Shown: positions 26,090-35,954, numbered from the stretch's first letter. The stretch is 64,000 nt of DNA from Aquimarina sp. MAR_2010_214 (GCF_002846555.1 NZ_PJMS01000001.1:3410001-3474000), one strand, 5' to 3'. Notes: generated by a model not told the origin, from the letters alone. A program made the numbers and translations.

Positions 26090-27373
26090 ATGCAAGATAT
26101 TAAAATTGCGATCATCGGATTGGGATATGTAGGACTACCTCTAGCAAGGTTATTTGCTACCAAATACTCTGTAATTGGTTTTGATATTAATGAAAAAAGA
26201 ATCAAAGAATTATGTTCAGGAACCGACTCTACTTTGGAAATAGAAGATGAGTTACTAAAATCAGTGTTAAAGGATAGCGGAGATTTAAGCGAAAATGGAC
26301 TCTACTGTTCTTCTGATATACAAGATATAAAAGGTTGTAATTATTATGTAATTACTGTACCTACTCCTGTAGATAAAAATAACAGACCCGACCTTACGCC
26401 TTTGTATAAATCTAGTGAAGCAGTTGCTAAGGTACTTAAAAAAGGAGATATAGTTATTTATGAATCAACAGTATATCCAGGAGTTACCGAGGAAGAATGT
26501 GTTCCTGTATTGGAGCGAATAAGTGGGTTAAAATTTAATGAAGATTTCTTTGCAGGATATTCACCAGAGCGAATCAATCCGGGAGATAAAAAGCATACAG
26601 TAGAGAAAATCCTGAAAGTTACCGCTGGATCCACTCCAGAAGTTGGAAAAAAAGTTGATGATTTATATGCTTCTATTATTACTGCAGGGACTCATCTAGC
26701 ACCAACTATAAAGGTAGCAGAAGCAGCCAAAGTAATCGAAAACTCGCAAAGAGATATTAATATCGCTTTTGTTAATGAATTGGCTAAAATCTTTAACTTA
26801 ATGGATATAGATACCAATGATGTGCTTGAAGCAGCTGGAACCAAATGGAATTTTCTCCCTTTTAAACCAGGACTTGTAGGAGGTCATTGTATTGGTGTCG
26901 ATCCTTATTACTTGGCACAACGAGCACAAGAATTTGGATATCATCCAGAAATAATCTTGGCAGGACGTAGATTAAATGATAGTATGGGGAAGTATGTGTC
27001 ATCAGAAGTAATTAAGCTTATGGTGAAACACGATATTCATATAAAAGGAGCTAAAGTATTAGTGCTCGGAGTCACATTTAAAGAGAATTGTCCTGATGTT
27101 CGTAATACAAGAGCAGTTGATGTCATTAGACAACTAAGAGATTTTGGAACCGATGTTACCGTATATGACCCATGGGCAAATCCTAATGAAGTAATGCATG
27201 AATACAATCTTGAAACAACAATACATTTACCAAAAGAGAAATTTGAGGCAGTGATATTAACTGTAGCACATAAAGAATTTTTAGATATAGATTTAAAATC
27301 TATGCTTGCACCAAATGGTATTCTGTATGATGTTAAAGGAATTTTGAAAGAAAAGGTACACGGAAGATTATAA
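26090..27373 (+). CDS. wbpO: UDP-N-acetylgalactosamine 6-dehydrogenase, WbpO/TviB type
   Basis: NAD-dependent nucleotide-sugar dehydrogenase of 427 residues that oxidises C6 of UDP-HexNAc to the uronic acid in two steps. It starts with IAIIGLGYVGLPLARLFA, carries YSPERINPGDKKHT, and the catalytic Cys267 in GGHCIGVDPYYLAQRA; the C-terminal domain has LGVTFKENCPDVRNTRAVD. The WbpO/TviB subgroup is supported by the upstream WbpP-type epimerase. The expected product is UDP-GalNAcA, an acidic sugar donor that would make the polymer anionic. Confidence 0.9.
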   Translation: MQDIKIAIIGLGYVGLPLARLFATKYSVIGFDINEKRIKELCSGTDSTLEIEDELLKSVLKDSGDLSENGLYCSSDIQDIKGCNYYVITVPTPVDKNNRPDLTPLYKSSEAVAKVLKKGDIVIYESTVYPGVTEEECVPVLERISGLKFNEDFFAGYSPERINPGDKKHTVEKILKVTAGSTPEVGKKVDDLYASIITAGTHLAPTIKVAEAAKVIENSQRDINIAFVNELAKIFNLMDIDTNDVLEAAGTKWNFLPFKPGLVGGHCIGVDPYYLAQRAQEFGYHPEIILAGRRLNDSMGKYVSSEVIKLMVKHDIHIKGAKVLVLGVTFKENCPDVRNTRAVDVIRQLRDFGTDVTVYDPWANPNEVMHEYNLETTIHLPKEKFEAVILTVAHKEFLDIDLKSMLAPNGILYDVKGILKEKVHGRL

Positions 27374-27418
27374 TATAAGCTAATCAAACGATAGTATAAC
27401 AACTTAAGACCAATCATT

Positions 27419-28948
27419 TTGAGCCAATTAAAAAAAGGGGCTATATTAAATTATAGTACAATTATTCTTACGAATGTTATTGGGTTATTACTTACTCCAT
27501 TTATTATTAGAAAATTAGGAGATGCTGAGTTTGGACTCTATACTTTAATCGGAGCATTTGTAGGTTATATAGCTATCTTGGATTTTGGTCTGCACCATAC
27601 AATAGTAAGATTTGTAGCAAAATATAAAGCCGAAAAGGATAAAAAAGGAGAAGAGAATTTCTTGGCTATTACTATACTAATTTATTCACTAATCTCGGTA
27701 ATTGTAATCATAATTGGTGCCATATGTTATTATAATTTGGATAGTATTTTTGGATCTTCTTTAGATAAAGAGCAAATAGTTAAAGCCAAAATAATGTTTA
27801 TTATTTTGATTTTTAATTTAGCTATTACTTTACCAGGAGGAGCTTTTAAAGGGATTTCTTCAGGATATGAACAGTTTGTCTTTCCAAAATCAGTCGATAT
27901 CTCTCGATATATAATAAGATCTTTAGTTTTAGTAGCTATTCTTTTCTTAGGAGGAAAAGCAATTTCTATAGTTATTTTGGATACTATAATGAACATCATA
28001 GTTATTATAGCTAATGCCATTTTTGTGTTTAAAAAATTAAAAGTAAAATTCAAACTTCATAATATTCAAATGTCTTTTGTAAAAGAAATATTTAGTTATT
28101 CTATTTGGATTTTTGTTTTCATAATAATAGCTCAATTTCAATGGCGAGTGGGACAAATAGTTTTAGGGGTTATGACAGATACAACAGTAGTAGCTATTTT
28201 TGCAGTTGGAGTTATGCTAGGAACTTACTATGGAGCTTTTTCGACGGCGATTTCAAGTGTTTTTTTACCTAAAGCTACCCAAATGATTGTAGCTAATGCC
28301 AGCGGAGAAGAATTAACTGCAATGATGATTAAAATAGGTCGTCTTTCTTTTATAGTATTAATGTATATTTTAGGAGCATTCGCTTTATATGGGAAACAAT
28401 TTGTATTGTTATGGGTTGGAGAATCATATTATGATTCTTGGATAATTGCATTGATGATTATGATAGCATATACGTTCCCATTAGTACAATCGTTTGCAAA
28501 CTCTGTTCTAGAAGCAAGAAGTAAATTGGCTTTTAAGGCAATTTTGTATTTGATTTCTGTGGTTATTGGTACTGCAATAGGAGCAGTATTAGCAGTGAAA
28601 AATGGAGCTACAGGAATGATATCGGGTACTATATTTGGTTGGTTGTCTGGACAGATAATAATGAACTTTTATTACCATAGAGTTGTAAAAATTAATATCA
28701 AAAGATTCTTTAAAGAACTTTTTAGTAGAACTATGATAGCTTTAATCTTGATATTAATAATTGGATATTTCATCAATTTTATTCCTGGAAATGGATGGCT
28801 AAATTTTGTAAGTAAATCAATATTGTATTCGCTTGTTTACTTTTTGATTATGTTTTATTTCGGTATGATTGTTTTTGAAAAAGATATGATTAAAGAATAT
28901 TTATATAAGTTAATGAAATTATTGAAAATAAAACCTAAAACTTTATAA
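27419..28948 (+). CDS. wzx: Wzx-type oligosaccharide flippase
   Basis: A 509-residue inner-membrane protein of the polysaccharide transporter (PST/MATE-like) group, with about 14 membrane spans. It begins QLKKGAILNYSTIILTNVIGLLLTPFIIRKLG, typical of flavobacterial lipopolysaccharide/capsule flippases, followed by GDAEFGLYTLIGAFVGY. It should move undecaprenyl-diphosphate-linked repeat units to the periplasmic face for the EpsG-type polymerase at 36407. The start codon is TTG at 27419; no in-frame ATG precedes the first membrane span. The next gene follows after 3 bases. Confidence 0.88.
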   Translation: MSQLKKGAILNYSTIILTNVIGLLLTPFIIRKLGDAEFGLYTLIGAFVGYIAILDFGLHHTIVRFVAKYKAEKDKKGEENFLAITILIYSLISVIVIIIGAICYYNLDSIFGSSLDKEQIVKAKIMFIILIFNLAITLPGGAFKGISSGYEQFVFPKSVDISRYIIRSLVLVAILFLGGKAISIVILDTIMNIIVIIANAIFVFKKLKVKFKLHNIQMSFVKEIFSYSIWIFVFIIIAQFQWRVGQIVLGVMTDTTVVAIFAVGVMLGTYYGAFSTAISSVFLPKATQMIVANASGEELTAMMIKIGRLSFIVLMYILGAFALYGKQFVLLWVGESYYDSWIIALMIMIAYTFPLVQSFANSVLEARSKLAFKAILYLISVVIGTAIGAVLAVKNGATGMISGTIFGWLSGQIIMNFYYHRVVKINIKRFFKELFSRTMIALILILIIGYFINFIPGNGWLNFVSKSILYSLVYFLIMFYFGMIVFEKDMIKEYLYKLMKLLKIKPKTL

Positions 28949-28951
28949 ACT

Positions 28952-29608
28952 ATGATTTTCAAATTAAGGACTTTATTGTGGCGAATATTAGGTGTTGATT
29001 ATCGTCAGGTTTTAAAAATTCATGATTATGTTTTTCTTAAAAATGATCCGTTTACTAAAATAGGAAAACATACTTACGATAATGGAGCGATAGTATATCG
29101 ATGGACAGATGCTCCTTTACAAATTGGTAAATTTTGTAGTATAGCAAATGGAGTGAAATTTATAGTAGACGAAGCTTTTCATGGGGCACCTTCAATAACT
29201 TCATATCCTTTGGTTAACAATCTTTACAAAAGGGGTACGAATCTAAACTCTGGAAAAAATAAAAAAGCATTTTTAGATCAAATAAAACAGAAAGCTGGGA
29301 TAACGATTGGGAACGATGTATGGATCGGTATGGGGGCGTATATTATGCCTGGAGTAAAGATAGGAAATGGTGTGACTATAGCAGCAAATTCCGTGGTAAC
29401 TGAAAAATCTGATATTCCTGATTATTCAATAATTGGAGGAGTACCAGCAAAGGTGATAAAAATAAAGAATGATAATCAAACGGTAGAGGAATTAAACAAA
29501 ATTTGTTGGTGGGAGTGGGATACCGAAATAATAAAAGATAGAATAGAAGATTTTTATAAAGATCAGAAAACTTTTATAGAAAAGTATAAAACTGATAGGA
29601 ATGGATAA
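28952..29608 (+). CDS. CatB-type hexapeptide-repeat O-acetyltransferase
   Basis: Left-handed beta-helix acetyltransferase of the xenobiotic/CatB group (218 aa), acetyl-CoA dependent and cytosolic. The hexapeptide coils IGKFCSIANGVKFIV, ITIGNDVWIGMGAYIMPGVKIG and GVTIAANSVVTEK, the catalytic His in EAFHGAPSITSYPL and the ending IIGGVPAKVIK are typical. In this setting it most likely O-acetylates a sugar of the repeat unit. It follows the flippase by 3 bases and overlaps the next glycosyltransferase gene by 8 bases, so translation is coupled. Confidence 0.88.
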   Translation: MIFKLRTLLWRILGVDYRQVLKIHDYVFLKNDPFTKIGKHTYDNGAIVYRWTDAPLQIGKFCSIANGVKFIVDEAFHGAPSITSYPLVNNLYKRGTNLNSGKNKKAFLDQIKQKAGITIGNDVWIGMGAYIMPGVKIGNGVTIAANSVVTEKSDIPDYSIIGGVPAKVIKIKNDNQTVEELNKICWWEWDTEIIKDRIEDFYKDQKTFIEKYKTDRNG

Positions 29609-30755
29609 AAAAATGAAGATAGCATATTGTATTGGATCACTTGCCAAACCTGGCGGTACCGAAAGAGTTTTGGCAAGTAAGGTTAATTATATGGTTGATA
29701 AATTAGGGTATGATGTGCATATTCTTATTATAGATCAGCATAGAGCTCCTTTGTGCTATGATTTTTCACCAAATATTCATATTCATGATATGAATACATC
29801 TTCATTGCAAAAAGGAAAAACGATACCAGGTTTAACCTATTGGATGAATGTTTTTCGAATAAGGAAATTGTATGATCAAAAATTTAAGGAAATTAAACCA
29901 GATGTTATTCTTGCGGTAGAAAGAGGATATCATGATTATGTTATTCCATATATAAGTCCAGGTATTCCAAAAGTAAGAGAGTTTCATTTTTCAAAAGGAG
30001 CAGTGCGTCTTAGGGCAAAACTAATGAAGTCTTTTAAAACTAGAATTAGATATAAGATATTGTATGCTATGTTGTATAAGCAATTTAAAAAATATAATAG
30101 ACTTGTACTTCTAACTCAAGGAGATCAAGACGCAGAGAACTATGGTAATAATACTATCGTTGTCGAAAATATGATAGAAGCTTATCCAAAAACCTCTTCA
30201 CTACTTAACGAAAAGAAAGTGATCAGTATTGGTAGTATGAATGATGATAGAAAAGGTTTTGATAAACAAATAAAAATTTGGAAAACGATAGTCAAATCTT
30301 TTCCTGATTGGACATTAGATATTTATGGAGATGGAATAAGATTTTCTCATTATAAAAAAATGATCGAAGAAGAGCAATTACAAAATAAAGTAATTTTACA
30401 TGGTCGATCAAATGAGATACCTCAAAAATTAAAAGAATCATCCATATTTATAATGACTTCAGAAGCAGAAGGACTTCCTATGGTTTTAATAGAAGCAATG
30501 TCATCTGGATTACCTTGTGTGTCATATGATTGTCCAACAGGACCTTCAGATATAATAAAGGATGGAGAAGATGGATATTTGATTAAGTTAAATGATGAAA
30601 GTAGTTTTAAAGAAAAACTACAAGAATTAATGGCTAATGAAAAGCTTAGAAAAGAAATGGGTACAAAAGCAAGAAAGAATGCAAAAAGATATCTCCCAGA
30701 AAATATAATGCCCAAATGGGAAAAACTTTTTCAAGAATTAACAGGTAAGTCATGA
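29601..30755 (+). CDS. GT4-family glycosyltransferase
   Basis: A 384-residue GT-B fold retaining glycosyltransferase, peripheral on the cytoplasmic membrane face. The N-terminal domain starts IAYCIGSLAKPGGTERVLASK and the C-terminal nucleotide-sugar domain has ISIGSMNDDRKGFDKQIKIW and the EAEGLPMVLIEAMSSGLPCVSYDC motif with the E-x7-E pattern. It is paralogous to the gene at 34836 (the same GG-ERVL start and order of blocks). It overlaps both neighbours (8 and 4 bases). The sugar donor is not predictable. Confidence 0.9.
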   Translation: MDKKMKIAYCIGSLAKPGGTERVLASKVNYMVDKLGYDVHILIIDQHRAPLCYDFSPNIHIHDMNTSSLQKGKTIPGLTYWMNVFRIRKLYDQKFKEIKPDVILAVERGYHDYVIPYISPGIPKVREFHFSKGAVRLRAKLMKSFKTRIRYKILYAMLYKQFKKYNRLVLLTQGDQDAENYGNNTIVVENMIEAYPKTSSLLNEKKVISIGSMNDDRKGFDKQIKIWKTIVKSFPDWTLDIYGDGIRFSHYKKMIEEEQLQNKVILHGRSNEIPQKLKESSIFIMTSEAEGLPMVLIEAMSSGLPCVSYDCPTGPSDIIKDGEDGYLIKLNDESSFKEKLQELMANEKLRKEMGTKARKNAKRYLPENIMPKWEKLFQELTGKS

Positions 30756-31864
30756 AAATAAAAACGATCACTTGTCATGAAGTATATAATCATGGAGCTA
30801 GTTTACAAGAATACGCATTATTAGCATTTTTGAAAAGCTTAGGTCATGATGCTCAAACTATTCATTATAAACCCGACTATTTAAGTAATCATTTTAATCT
30901 CTGGAGGATATCCAATCCAAGATATGAGAAGAATATTATTTTAAAAACTGTATATCTAATCATAAAACTTCCAGAACGATTAAAGGTTTTAAAAAGGAAG
31001 AAAAATTTTGATGAATTTTCAAGAAGGTTTATTGAATCAACAGTAAAGTTATATAAAACGAATGAAGAGTTAAAGGCTGATGTGCCTGAAGCAGATGCAT
31101 TTATATGTGGTAGTGATCAGATATGGAATTCTTTTTTTCCAAATGGAAAAGACCCATCTTTTTATCTTGATTTTGTTCCTAATAATAAGTTGAAAATTTC
31201 CTACGCCGCAAGTTTTGCTATTGATAAATTAAAAGATGATATCAAAGATTTTGTTAAAGAAAAGGTATCCAAATTAGATCATATTTCTACTCGAGAACCT
31301 TCAGGAATTGATATCTTAATAGATTTAGGAATTGACAGGGCAACACAGGTCTTAGATCCAGTATTTTTATTAACTCCCGTAGATTGGGAAAAGTTGAGCG
31401 CTCCAAAAAAAGAAGAAAATTATATTTTTGTTTACGATTGCGATAGTGATTCGTTGATACAAAGTTTCGCTACTAAAATGAAAGAGAAATATAATTGTAA
31501 AATAGTTACTGTGAATAGTAATATTAAGTATGCTGATGAAGATTATAGTCTTGAAGGTCCTGATATATTTCTATCATTAATACAACATGCAAAGTTCGTT
31601 ATATCAAACTCATTTCATGCAGTGGCTTTTTCGATCATTTTTGAGAAACAATTCACTGTCTTTAATCGATTTGAAAAAATTAATACCCGTATGCGAGATG
31701 TTACAAGGTTACTAGAAATTCCCGAAGTACTTGTCTTAGATCAAGAACAAGTTCAAAATTATGATTATGTAATTGATTATGAAAAGATGAAACCTAAGTT
31801 GTCTTCATTAATTAATCATTCAAAGAGTTTTCTTCAGAATGCTTTAGGTAACCAAAAGAATTAA
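30752..31864 (+). CDS. Polysaccharide pyruvyl transferase family protein
   Basis: A 370-residue member of the polysaccharide pyruvyl transferase family (GT-B-like fold), which adds pyruvate ketals from phosphoenolpyruvate to sugars. The start HEVYNHGASLQEYALLAFLKSLGHDA, the ICGSDQIWNS motif, YAASFA, and the later FVISNSFHAVAFSIIF are the family landmarks. A ketal would add a negative charge to the polymer. The gene overlaps the upstream glycosyltransferase by 4 bases and is followed 12 bases later by a nitroreductase-like gene. Confidence 0.88.
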   Translation: MKIKTITCHEVYNHGASLQEYALLAFLKSLGHDAQTIHYKPDYLSNHFNLWRISNPRYEKNIILKTVYLIIKLPERLKVLKRKKNFDEFSRRFIESTVKLYKTNEELKADVPEADAFICGSDQIWNSFFPNGKDPSFYLDFVPNNKLKISYAASFAIDKLKDDIKDFVKEKVSKLDHISTREPSGIDILIDLGIDRATQVLDPVFLLTPVDWEKLSAPKKEENYIFVYDCDSDSLIQSFATKMKEKYNCKIVTVNSNIKYADEDYSLEGPDIFLSLIQHAKFVISNSFHAVAFSIIFEKQFTVFNRFEKINTRMRDVTRLLEIPEVLVLDQEQVQNYDYVIDYEKMKPKLSSLINHSKSFLQNALGNQKN

Positions 31865-31876
31865 AAGAGATTTAAA

Positions 31877-32860
31877 ATGTTTGCAAGATTAAAATCAAAA
31901 TTACATGCCGTCATTTTTTGGCAAACTTCTCTAGGTGATATTGCTAATAAAATTTATGATCTTAAAATTTTTTACAAATATTATTTTAGAAACGATAAAT
32001 TTAAAAGTAGAAAAAGTGAGAGAGCATTTTTGACAAAACAATATCATATTGTAGAAAAAGGTTTGGCTTTACCAAATCCCCGTATGGGTTTTGGTGAAAA
32101 AAAGATTCAACTTTTATTGGATAAAACTTCAAATTATATAAAACAATATGGAGAAGATGAGTTAACTTCTTCTATCAAAAATTGCCTATCCGAATATATA
32201 GAGTTTAATAAAAATAACAATGTTGATTTAGACAATAATTTTTTTAATAGAGTAATAGAATTTATTAGTAATAGTAGTTCTAAAAATGACGGGGGTACAA
32301 AAATGATTTCTAAAATGGAATTAGAAGAATCTATAAATATAGATTTTGAATCTTTTGTTAAAAGTCGTTTTTCGGTAAGAAATTTTGACAATAAGGATGT
32401 AGATATACAAACAATAGAAAGAGCCGTTGATATTGCCAAGCATGCACCTTCTGTATGTAATAGACAATCTTGGATGGCCCATATTTTTACGAAAAAAGGA
32501 CAAATTTTAGAATTATTAAAATTACAAGGAGGAAATAACGGGTTTACAGATAGTGTTAATAGATTAGTAATAATTACCACAGATACCAAGGCATTTACTA
32601 CTTTGGAAAGTAATCAGGTATATGTTGATGGTGGATTGTTTTCAATGAACTTGGTATTGTCATTTCATAATCAAGGGTTGGGGGCATGTTGTTTAAACAC
32701 TTGTTTTCCTTATACAACTGAGAAAAAAGTTAAAAAAGTAGGAGATATTCCTGAGAACGAAAAATTGATAATGATGATAGGAATAGGAAATCTAAAAAAA
32801 GAATACAAAGTTGCTGTTTCAAAAAAGAAAAATTTATCAGAAGTGATAAAAATACATTAA
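31877..32860 (+). CDS. Nitroreductase-family protein with N-terminal extension
   Basis: A flavin-dependent nitroreductase-fold protein of 327 residues. The nitroreductase domain starts only near residue 155 (FVKSRFSVRNFDNKDVD), followed by AKHAPSVCNRQSW, GGLFSMNLVLSFHNQGLGACCLNT and IGIGNLKKEY. The first ~150 residues are an unassigned, mostly helical region (KSERAFLTKQYHIVEKGLALPNPRMGFG), far longer than usual. The function in a glycan locus is unclear: a redox step on the sugar or its substituents is possible. Operon position is between the pyruvyl transferase and a GT32-type gene. Confidence 0.85.
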   Translation: MFARLKSKLHAVIFWQTSLGDIANKIYDLKIFYKYYFRNDKFKSRKSERAFLTKQYHIVEKGLALPNPRMGFGEKKIQLLLDKTSNYIKQYGEDELTSSIKNCLSEYIEFNKNNNVDLDNNFFNRVIEFISNSSSKNDGGTKMISKMELEESINIDFESFVKSRFSVRNFDNKDVDIQTIERAVDIAKHAPSVCNRQSWMAHIFTKKGQILELLKLQGGNNGFTDSVNRLVIITTDTKAFTTLESNQVYVDGGLFSMNLVLSFHNQGLGACCLNTCFPYTTEKKVKKVGDIPENEKLIMMIGIGNLKKEYKVAVSKKKNLSEVIKIH

Positions 32861-32917
32861 AAAATAATGAAATAGCATTACAAAATTTAAATAAGTTGGA
32901 TATATAATATAGAATTT

Positions 32918-33661
32918 ATGATACCAAAAGTGATACATTATTGTTGGTTTGGAAGAGGAGAAATGCCAAAACTGGCACGTATATGTATAGAGTCCTGGAA
33001 AAAATATTTACCAGAATATGAACTTCATTTATGGAACGAAGATTCGTTTGATGTGAATAGTAACTTATATACAAAACAAGCTTATGAATCTAGAAAATTT
33101 GCTTTTGTTACAGATTATGTAAGGTTATATGCTTTATATCATCACGGAGGTATTTATATGGATACCGATGTAGAAGTAGTCAGGAACTTGGATTATTTTT
33201 TGCAATACCCTGCATTTTCTGGTTTTGAAGACGAAACTAATATTCCGACTGGATTAATGGCTAGCGCAAAAGAAGGTAATTGGGTTAAATATCTTTTGTC
33301 TTTTTATGATGATCGTGCATTTATTCGTCCAGATGGGACTTTAAATACCTTAACAAATACTGCTACAATAGGTAGAATGACAAAAGAAATGGGGTTTGTA
33401 CCCAATAATCAATACCAATGTATAGCAGACGAAGTACATATTTTCCCTAAAGATTATTTTTGTCCAAAGTCTCAGGTGACGGGAAAAATAGAACTTACAA
33501 AGAACAGTTATTGTATACATCATTTTTCGGGTTCATGGTTGCCTGCTAATCGAAAAAGAATTACAAAATTCAAACGAATTGTAATGCGAGTTATTGGAGT
33601 TAAAGCTGTTGAGTTTTTAATAAAAACATTCAACTTAAAAAAATTAAAAGAACGTCTATGA
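32918..33661 (+). CDS. GT32-type (DXD) glycosyltransferase
   Basis: A 247-residue GT-A fold glycosyltransferase of the GT32/sugar-binding DXD group. The start IPKVIHYCWFGRGEMPKLA, SRKFAFVTDYVRLYALYHHGG and the metal-binding GIYMDTDVEV are diagnostic, and the late HHFSGSW resembles the usual H-x2-SW motif. It should transfer a hexose or related sugar to the lipid-linked repeat. Its stop overlaps the wecB start by 4 bases (ATGA). Confidence 0.9.
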   Translation: MIPKVIHYCWFGRGEMPKLARICIESWKKYLPEYELHLWNEDSFDVNSNLYTKQAYESRKFAFVTDYVRLYALYHHGGIYMDTDVEVVRNLDYFLQYPAFSGFEDETNIPTGLMASAKEGNWVKYLLSFYDDRAFIRPDGTLNTLTNTATIGRMTKEMGFVPNNQYQCIADEVHIFPKDYFCPKSQVTGKIELTKNSYCIHHFSGSWLPANRKRITKFKRIVMRVIGVKAVEFLIKTFNLKKLKERL

Positions 33662-34824
33662 GAAAGGTATTATTAATTTTTGGGACAAGACCTGAAGCTA
33701 TAAAAATGGCTCCTTTGGTAAAAGAATTTAAAAAGTATCCAAAGAAGTTCGAAACTAAGATTTGTGTAACTGCTCAGCATCGAGAAATGCTAGATCAAGT
33801 GCTTTCTCTTTTTGATATTAAACCAGATTTTGACCTTGATTTAATGAAAAAAGGTCAAGATTTATACGATATAACTTCACGCGTTTTGTTGGGTTTAAGA
33901 GGTGTTTTAGAAGCAGAGAACCCAGATGTTATATTAGTTCATGGGGATACAACCACGTCTACAGCTGCCTCGATGGCAGCATTTTACCAAAAAATAAAAG
34001 TTGGACATATAGAAGCAGGCTTGAGAACCCGTAATATTTATTCTCCATGGCCAGAGGAAATGAACAGGCAAATTACAGGGCGTATTGCTACATATCATTT
34101 TTCTCCTACAAAACTTAGTAAAAAAAATTTGTTAGATGAAAGTATCAATGAAGATCAAATAATAGTAACTGGTAATACTGTTATAGACGCATTGCACTTG
34201 GTTCTGGATCAAATTAGAAAAAATACAAATATCCAAAATGATGTTTTTTCAAGTTTAGTAAATGTTGGTATATCAGAATCCAAACTTGAGAGTTGGATAT
34301 CTTCCGAAAGAAAATTAGTATTAATAACAGGACATAGAAGAGAAAATTTTGGGCAAGGGTTCGAAAATATATGTCTGGGAATAAAAAAATTAGCTGAGAA
34401 ATATCCTGAGGTTGATTTTTTATATCCAATGCATTTAAATCCAAATGTAAGAAAGCCTATCTCTGAAGTTTTTTTGGAAAACGAGTTGAACAATGTCGTA
34501 TTTGTTGAACCTTTGGAATATCTCCCTTTTGTATATCTTATGAGTAAAAGCTATTTAGTACTTACCGATTCTGGAGGAATACAAGAGGAAGCGCCGGGAA
34601 TAGGTAAACCTGTTTTGGTTATGCGTAATACGACAGAAAGACCTGAAGGACTTGAGGCCGGAACAGTAAAGTTGGTTGGAACTGATAAAGATTTAATTAT
34701 AAATGAAGTTTCCTCACTAATAGATTCTAAAGAATTATACTTGAAAATGTCGGAAGCTTCAAATCCATATGGAGATGGATTTGCATCAAAAAGAATTGTT
34801 GAATATTTTATGAATACGTTATAA
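33658..34824 (+). CDS. wecB: UDP-N-acetylglucosamine 2-epimerase (non-hydrolysing)
   Basis: Makes UDP-ManNAc from UDP-GlcNAc. The 388-residue protein has the family motifs FGTRPEAIKMAPLV, VHGDTTTS, GHIEAGLRT, GHRRENFG and DSGGIQEEAPGIGKPVLVMR, and the GT-B-like two-domain length of the family. The non-hydrolysing form is expected because the product would be used as a nucleotide sugar. No UDP-ManNAc dehydrogenase (WecC) specific to it is next to it, so ManNAc itself, or ManNAcA via the WbpO-type enzyme, are both conceivable. It is translationally coupled to the GT32 gene. Confidence 0.95.
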   Translation: MRKVLLIFGTRPEAIKMAPLVKEFKKYPKKFETKICVTAQHREMLDQVLSLFDIKPDFDLDLMKKGQDLYDITSRVLLGLRGVLEAENPDVILVHGDTTTSTAASMAAFYQKIKVGHIEAGLRTRNIYSPWPEEMNRQITGRIATYHFSPTKLSKKNLLDESINEDQIIVTGNTVIDALHLVLDQIRKNTNIQNDVFSSLVNVGISESKLESWISSERKLVLITGHRRENFGQGFENICLGIKKLAEKYPEVDFLYPMHLNPNVRKPISEVFLENELNNVVFVEPLEYLPFVYLMSKSYLVLTDSGGIQEEAPGIGKPVLVMRNTTERPEGLEAGTVKLVGTDKDLIINEVSSLIDSKELYLKMSEASNPYGDGFASKRIVEYFMNTL

Positions 34825-34835
34825 TATCCGGACAA

Positions 34836-35954
34836 ATGAAGGTATTGTATATTACAGATCAGATGTACCTACATGGGGGAGGAGAGCGTGTTCTTACAAA
34901 TAAAGCCAATTATTTTATAGATAATGGTATTGCCGAAGTATATATTGTAACATCAGAACAAAAAGGAAACGCCCCTTGTTACCCAATTAAATCCGAAGTA
35001 ATTTTCGAAGATTTGGCAATAAACTACAATCGGGCAATCAGTTATTTTTATCCATATAATTTTATTAAAATACCTAAACATTTTTTTAGACTAAACAGAA
35101 TAATAAATAAAATCAAACCAGATGTTATTGTAACACTTAGTGCACAGTTTGATTATTATTTTTTACCCTTTATTCATAAAAAAATTCCTAAAATAAAAGA
35201 ATTTCATTCTTCAAGACATTATGCTTCTTTAAGTAGAAAAAGAAATAGATCAGTTTTAAGAAGATTAATGTATAGGTTCAATGATTATATTGAATCAAAA
35301 TATGATCGTCTTGCAATTTTAACTAATGATGAACAGCAATATTTTAAGTCTCAAAATACTGTTGTTATTCCAAATAGTTACACAAATTATCCAAAAAATA
35401 AATCTGATCTTACTAGTAAAATAGCTGTAAGTGCAGGAAGAATAGCTCCTGTAAAACAATTTGATAAGTTAATTGTAGCTTGGTGGCATATTGCTCAAAC
35501 CCATCCCGATTGGCGCCTTGAGATTTATGGAAAAGGGGAAGAACAGGATGTGAAATTGTTACAAAAAATGATTGATGATTTTAATATAGGAAATCAAGTT
35601 AAATTATGTGGGGAGACAAATGATTTAGAAAGTAAAATGTTAAATTCTTCATTGTATGTGATGTCATCAAAAACAGAATGTTTTCCTATGGTTTTACTTG
35701 AGGCAATGACCTGTGGTTTGCCTATTGTATCATTTGATTGCCCACATGGTCCTGGAAATATAATCACAGATGATGGAGTTTTGGTAGAAATGGATAACGA
35801 AAAAAAATTAGCGGAAGCGGTAGTTTCTATTATTAATAACACTAAAGATCATAAAGAAAAAGGAAACAGATCAAGGGAAAATGTAAAAAGATACTCATTA
35901 GAAAAAATATGTAATCAATGGAGTGAATTATTTGTCAGGCTAATGAACAGTTAG
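34836..35954 (+). CDS. GT4-family glycosyltransferase, paralogue of the 29601 gene
   Basis: A 372-residue GT-B glycosyltransferase. It begins VLYITDQMYLHGGGERVLTNKAN and carries VSAGRIAPVKQFDKLIVAW in the donor domain and SKTECFPMVLLEAMTCGLPI. The arrangement matches the gene at 29601, pointing to an old duplication within the locus. It follows wecB by 11 bases. After it comes a 452-base gap, so this may be the end of the first transcription block. Confidence 0.9.
   Translation: MKVLYITDQMYLHGGGERVLTNKANYFIDNGIAEVYIVTSEQKGNAPCYPIKSEVIFEDLAINYNRAISYFYPYNFIKIPKHFFRLNRIINKIKPDVIVTLSAQFDYYFLPFIHKKIPKIKEFHSSRHYASLSRKRNRSVLRRLMYRFNDYIESKYDRLAILTNDEQQYFKSQNTVVIPNSYTNYPKNKSDLTSKIAVSAGRIAPVKQFDKLIVAWWHIAQTHPDWRLEIYGKGEEQDVKLLQKMIDDFNIGNQVKLCGETNDLESKMLNSSLYVMSSKTECFPMVLLEAMTCGLPIVSFDCPHGPGNIITDDGVLVEMDNEKKLAEAVVSIINNTKDHKEKGNRSRENVKRYSLEKICNQWSELFVRLMNS

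Noticed and set aside
32134..32589. 151-codon minus-strand frame
   Set aside because: Shadow of the nitroreductase-like gene; Leu/Ser-rich composition and no start signals.
34209..34493. Minus-strand frames inside wecB
   Set aside because: They overlap conserved WecB motifs on the plus strand and show no independent coding pattern.
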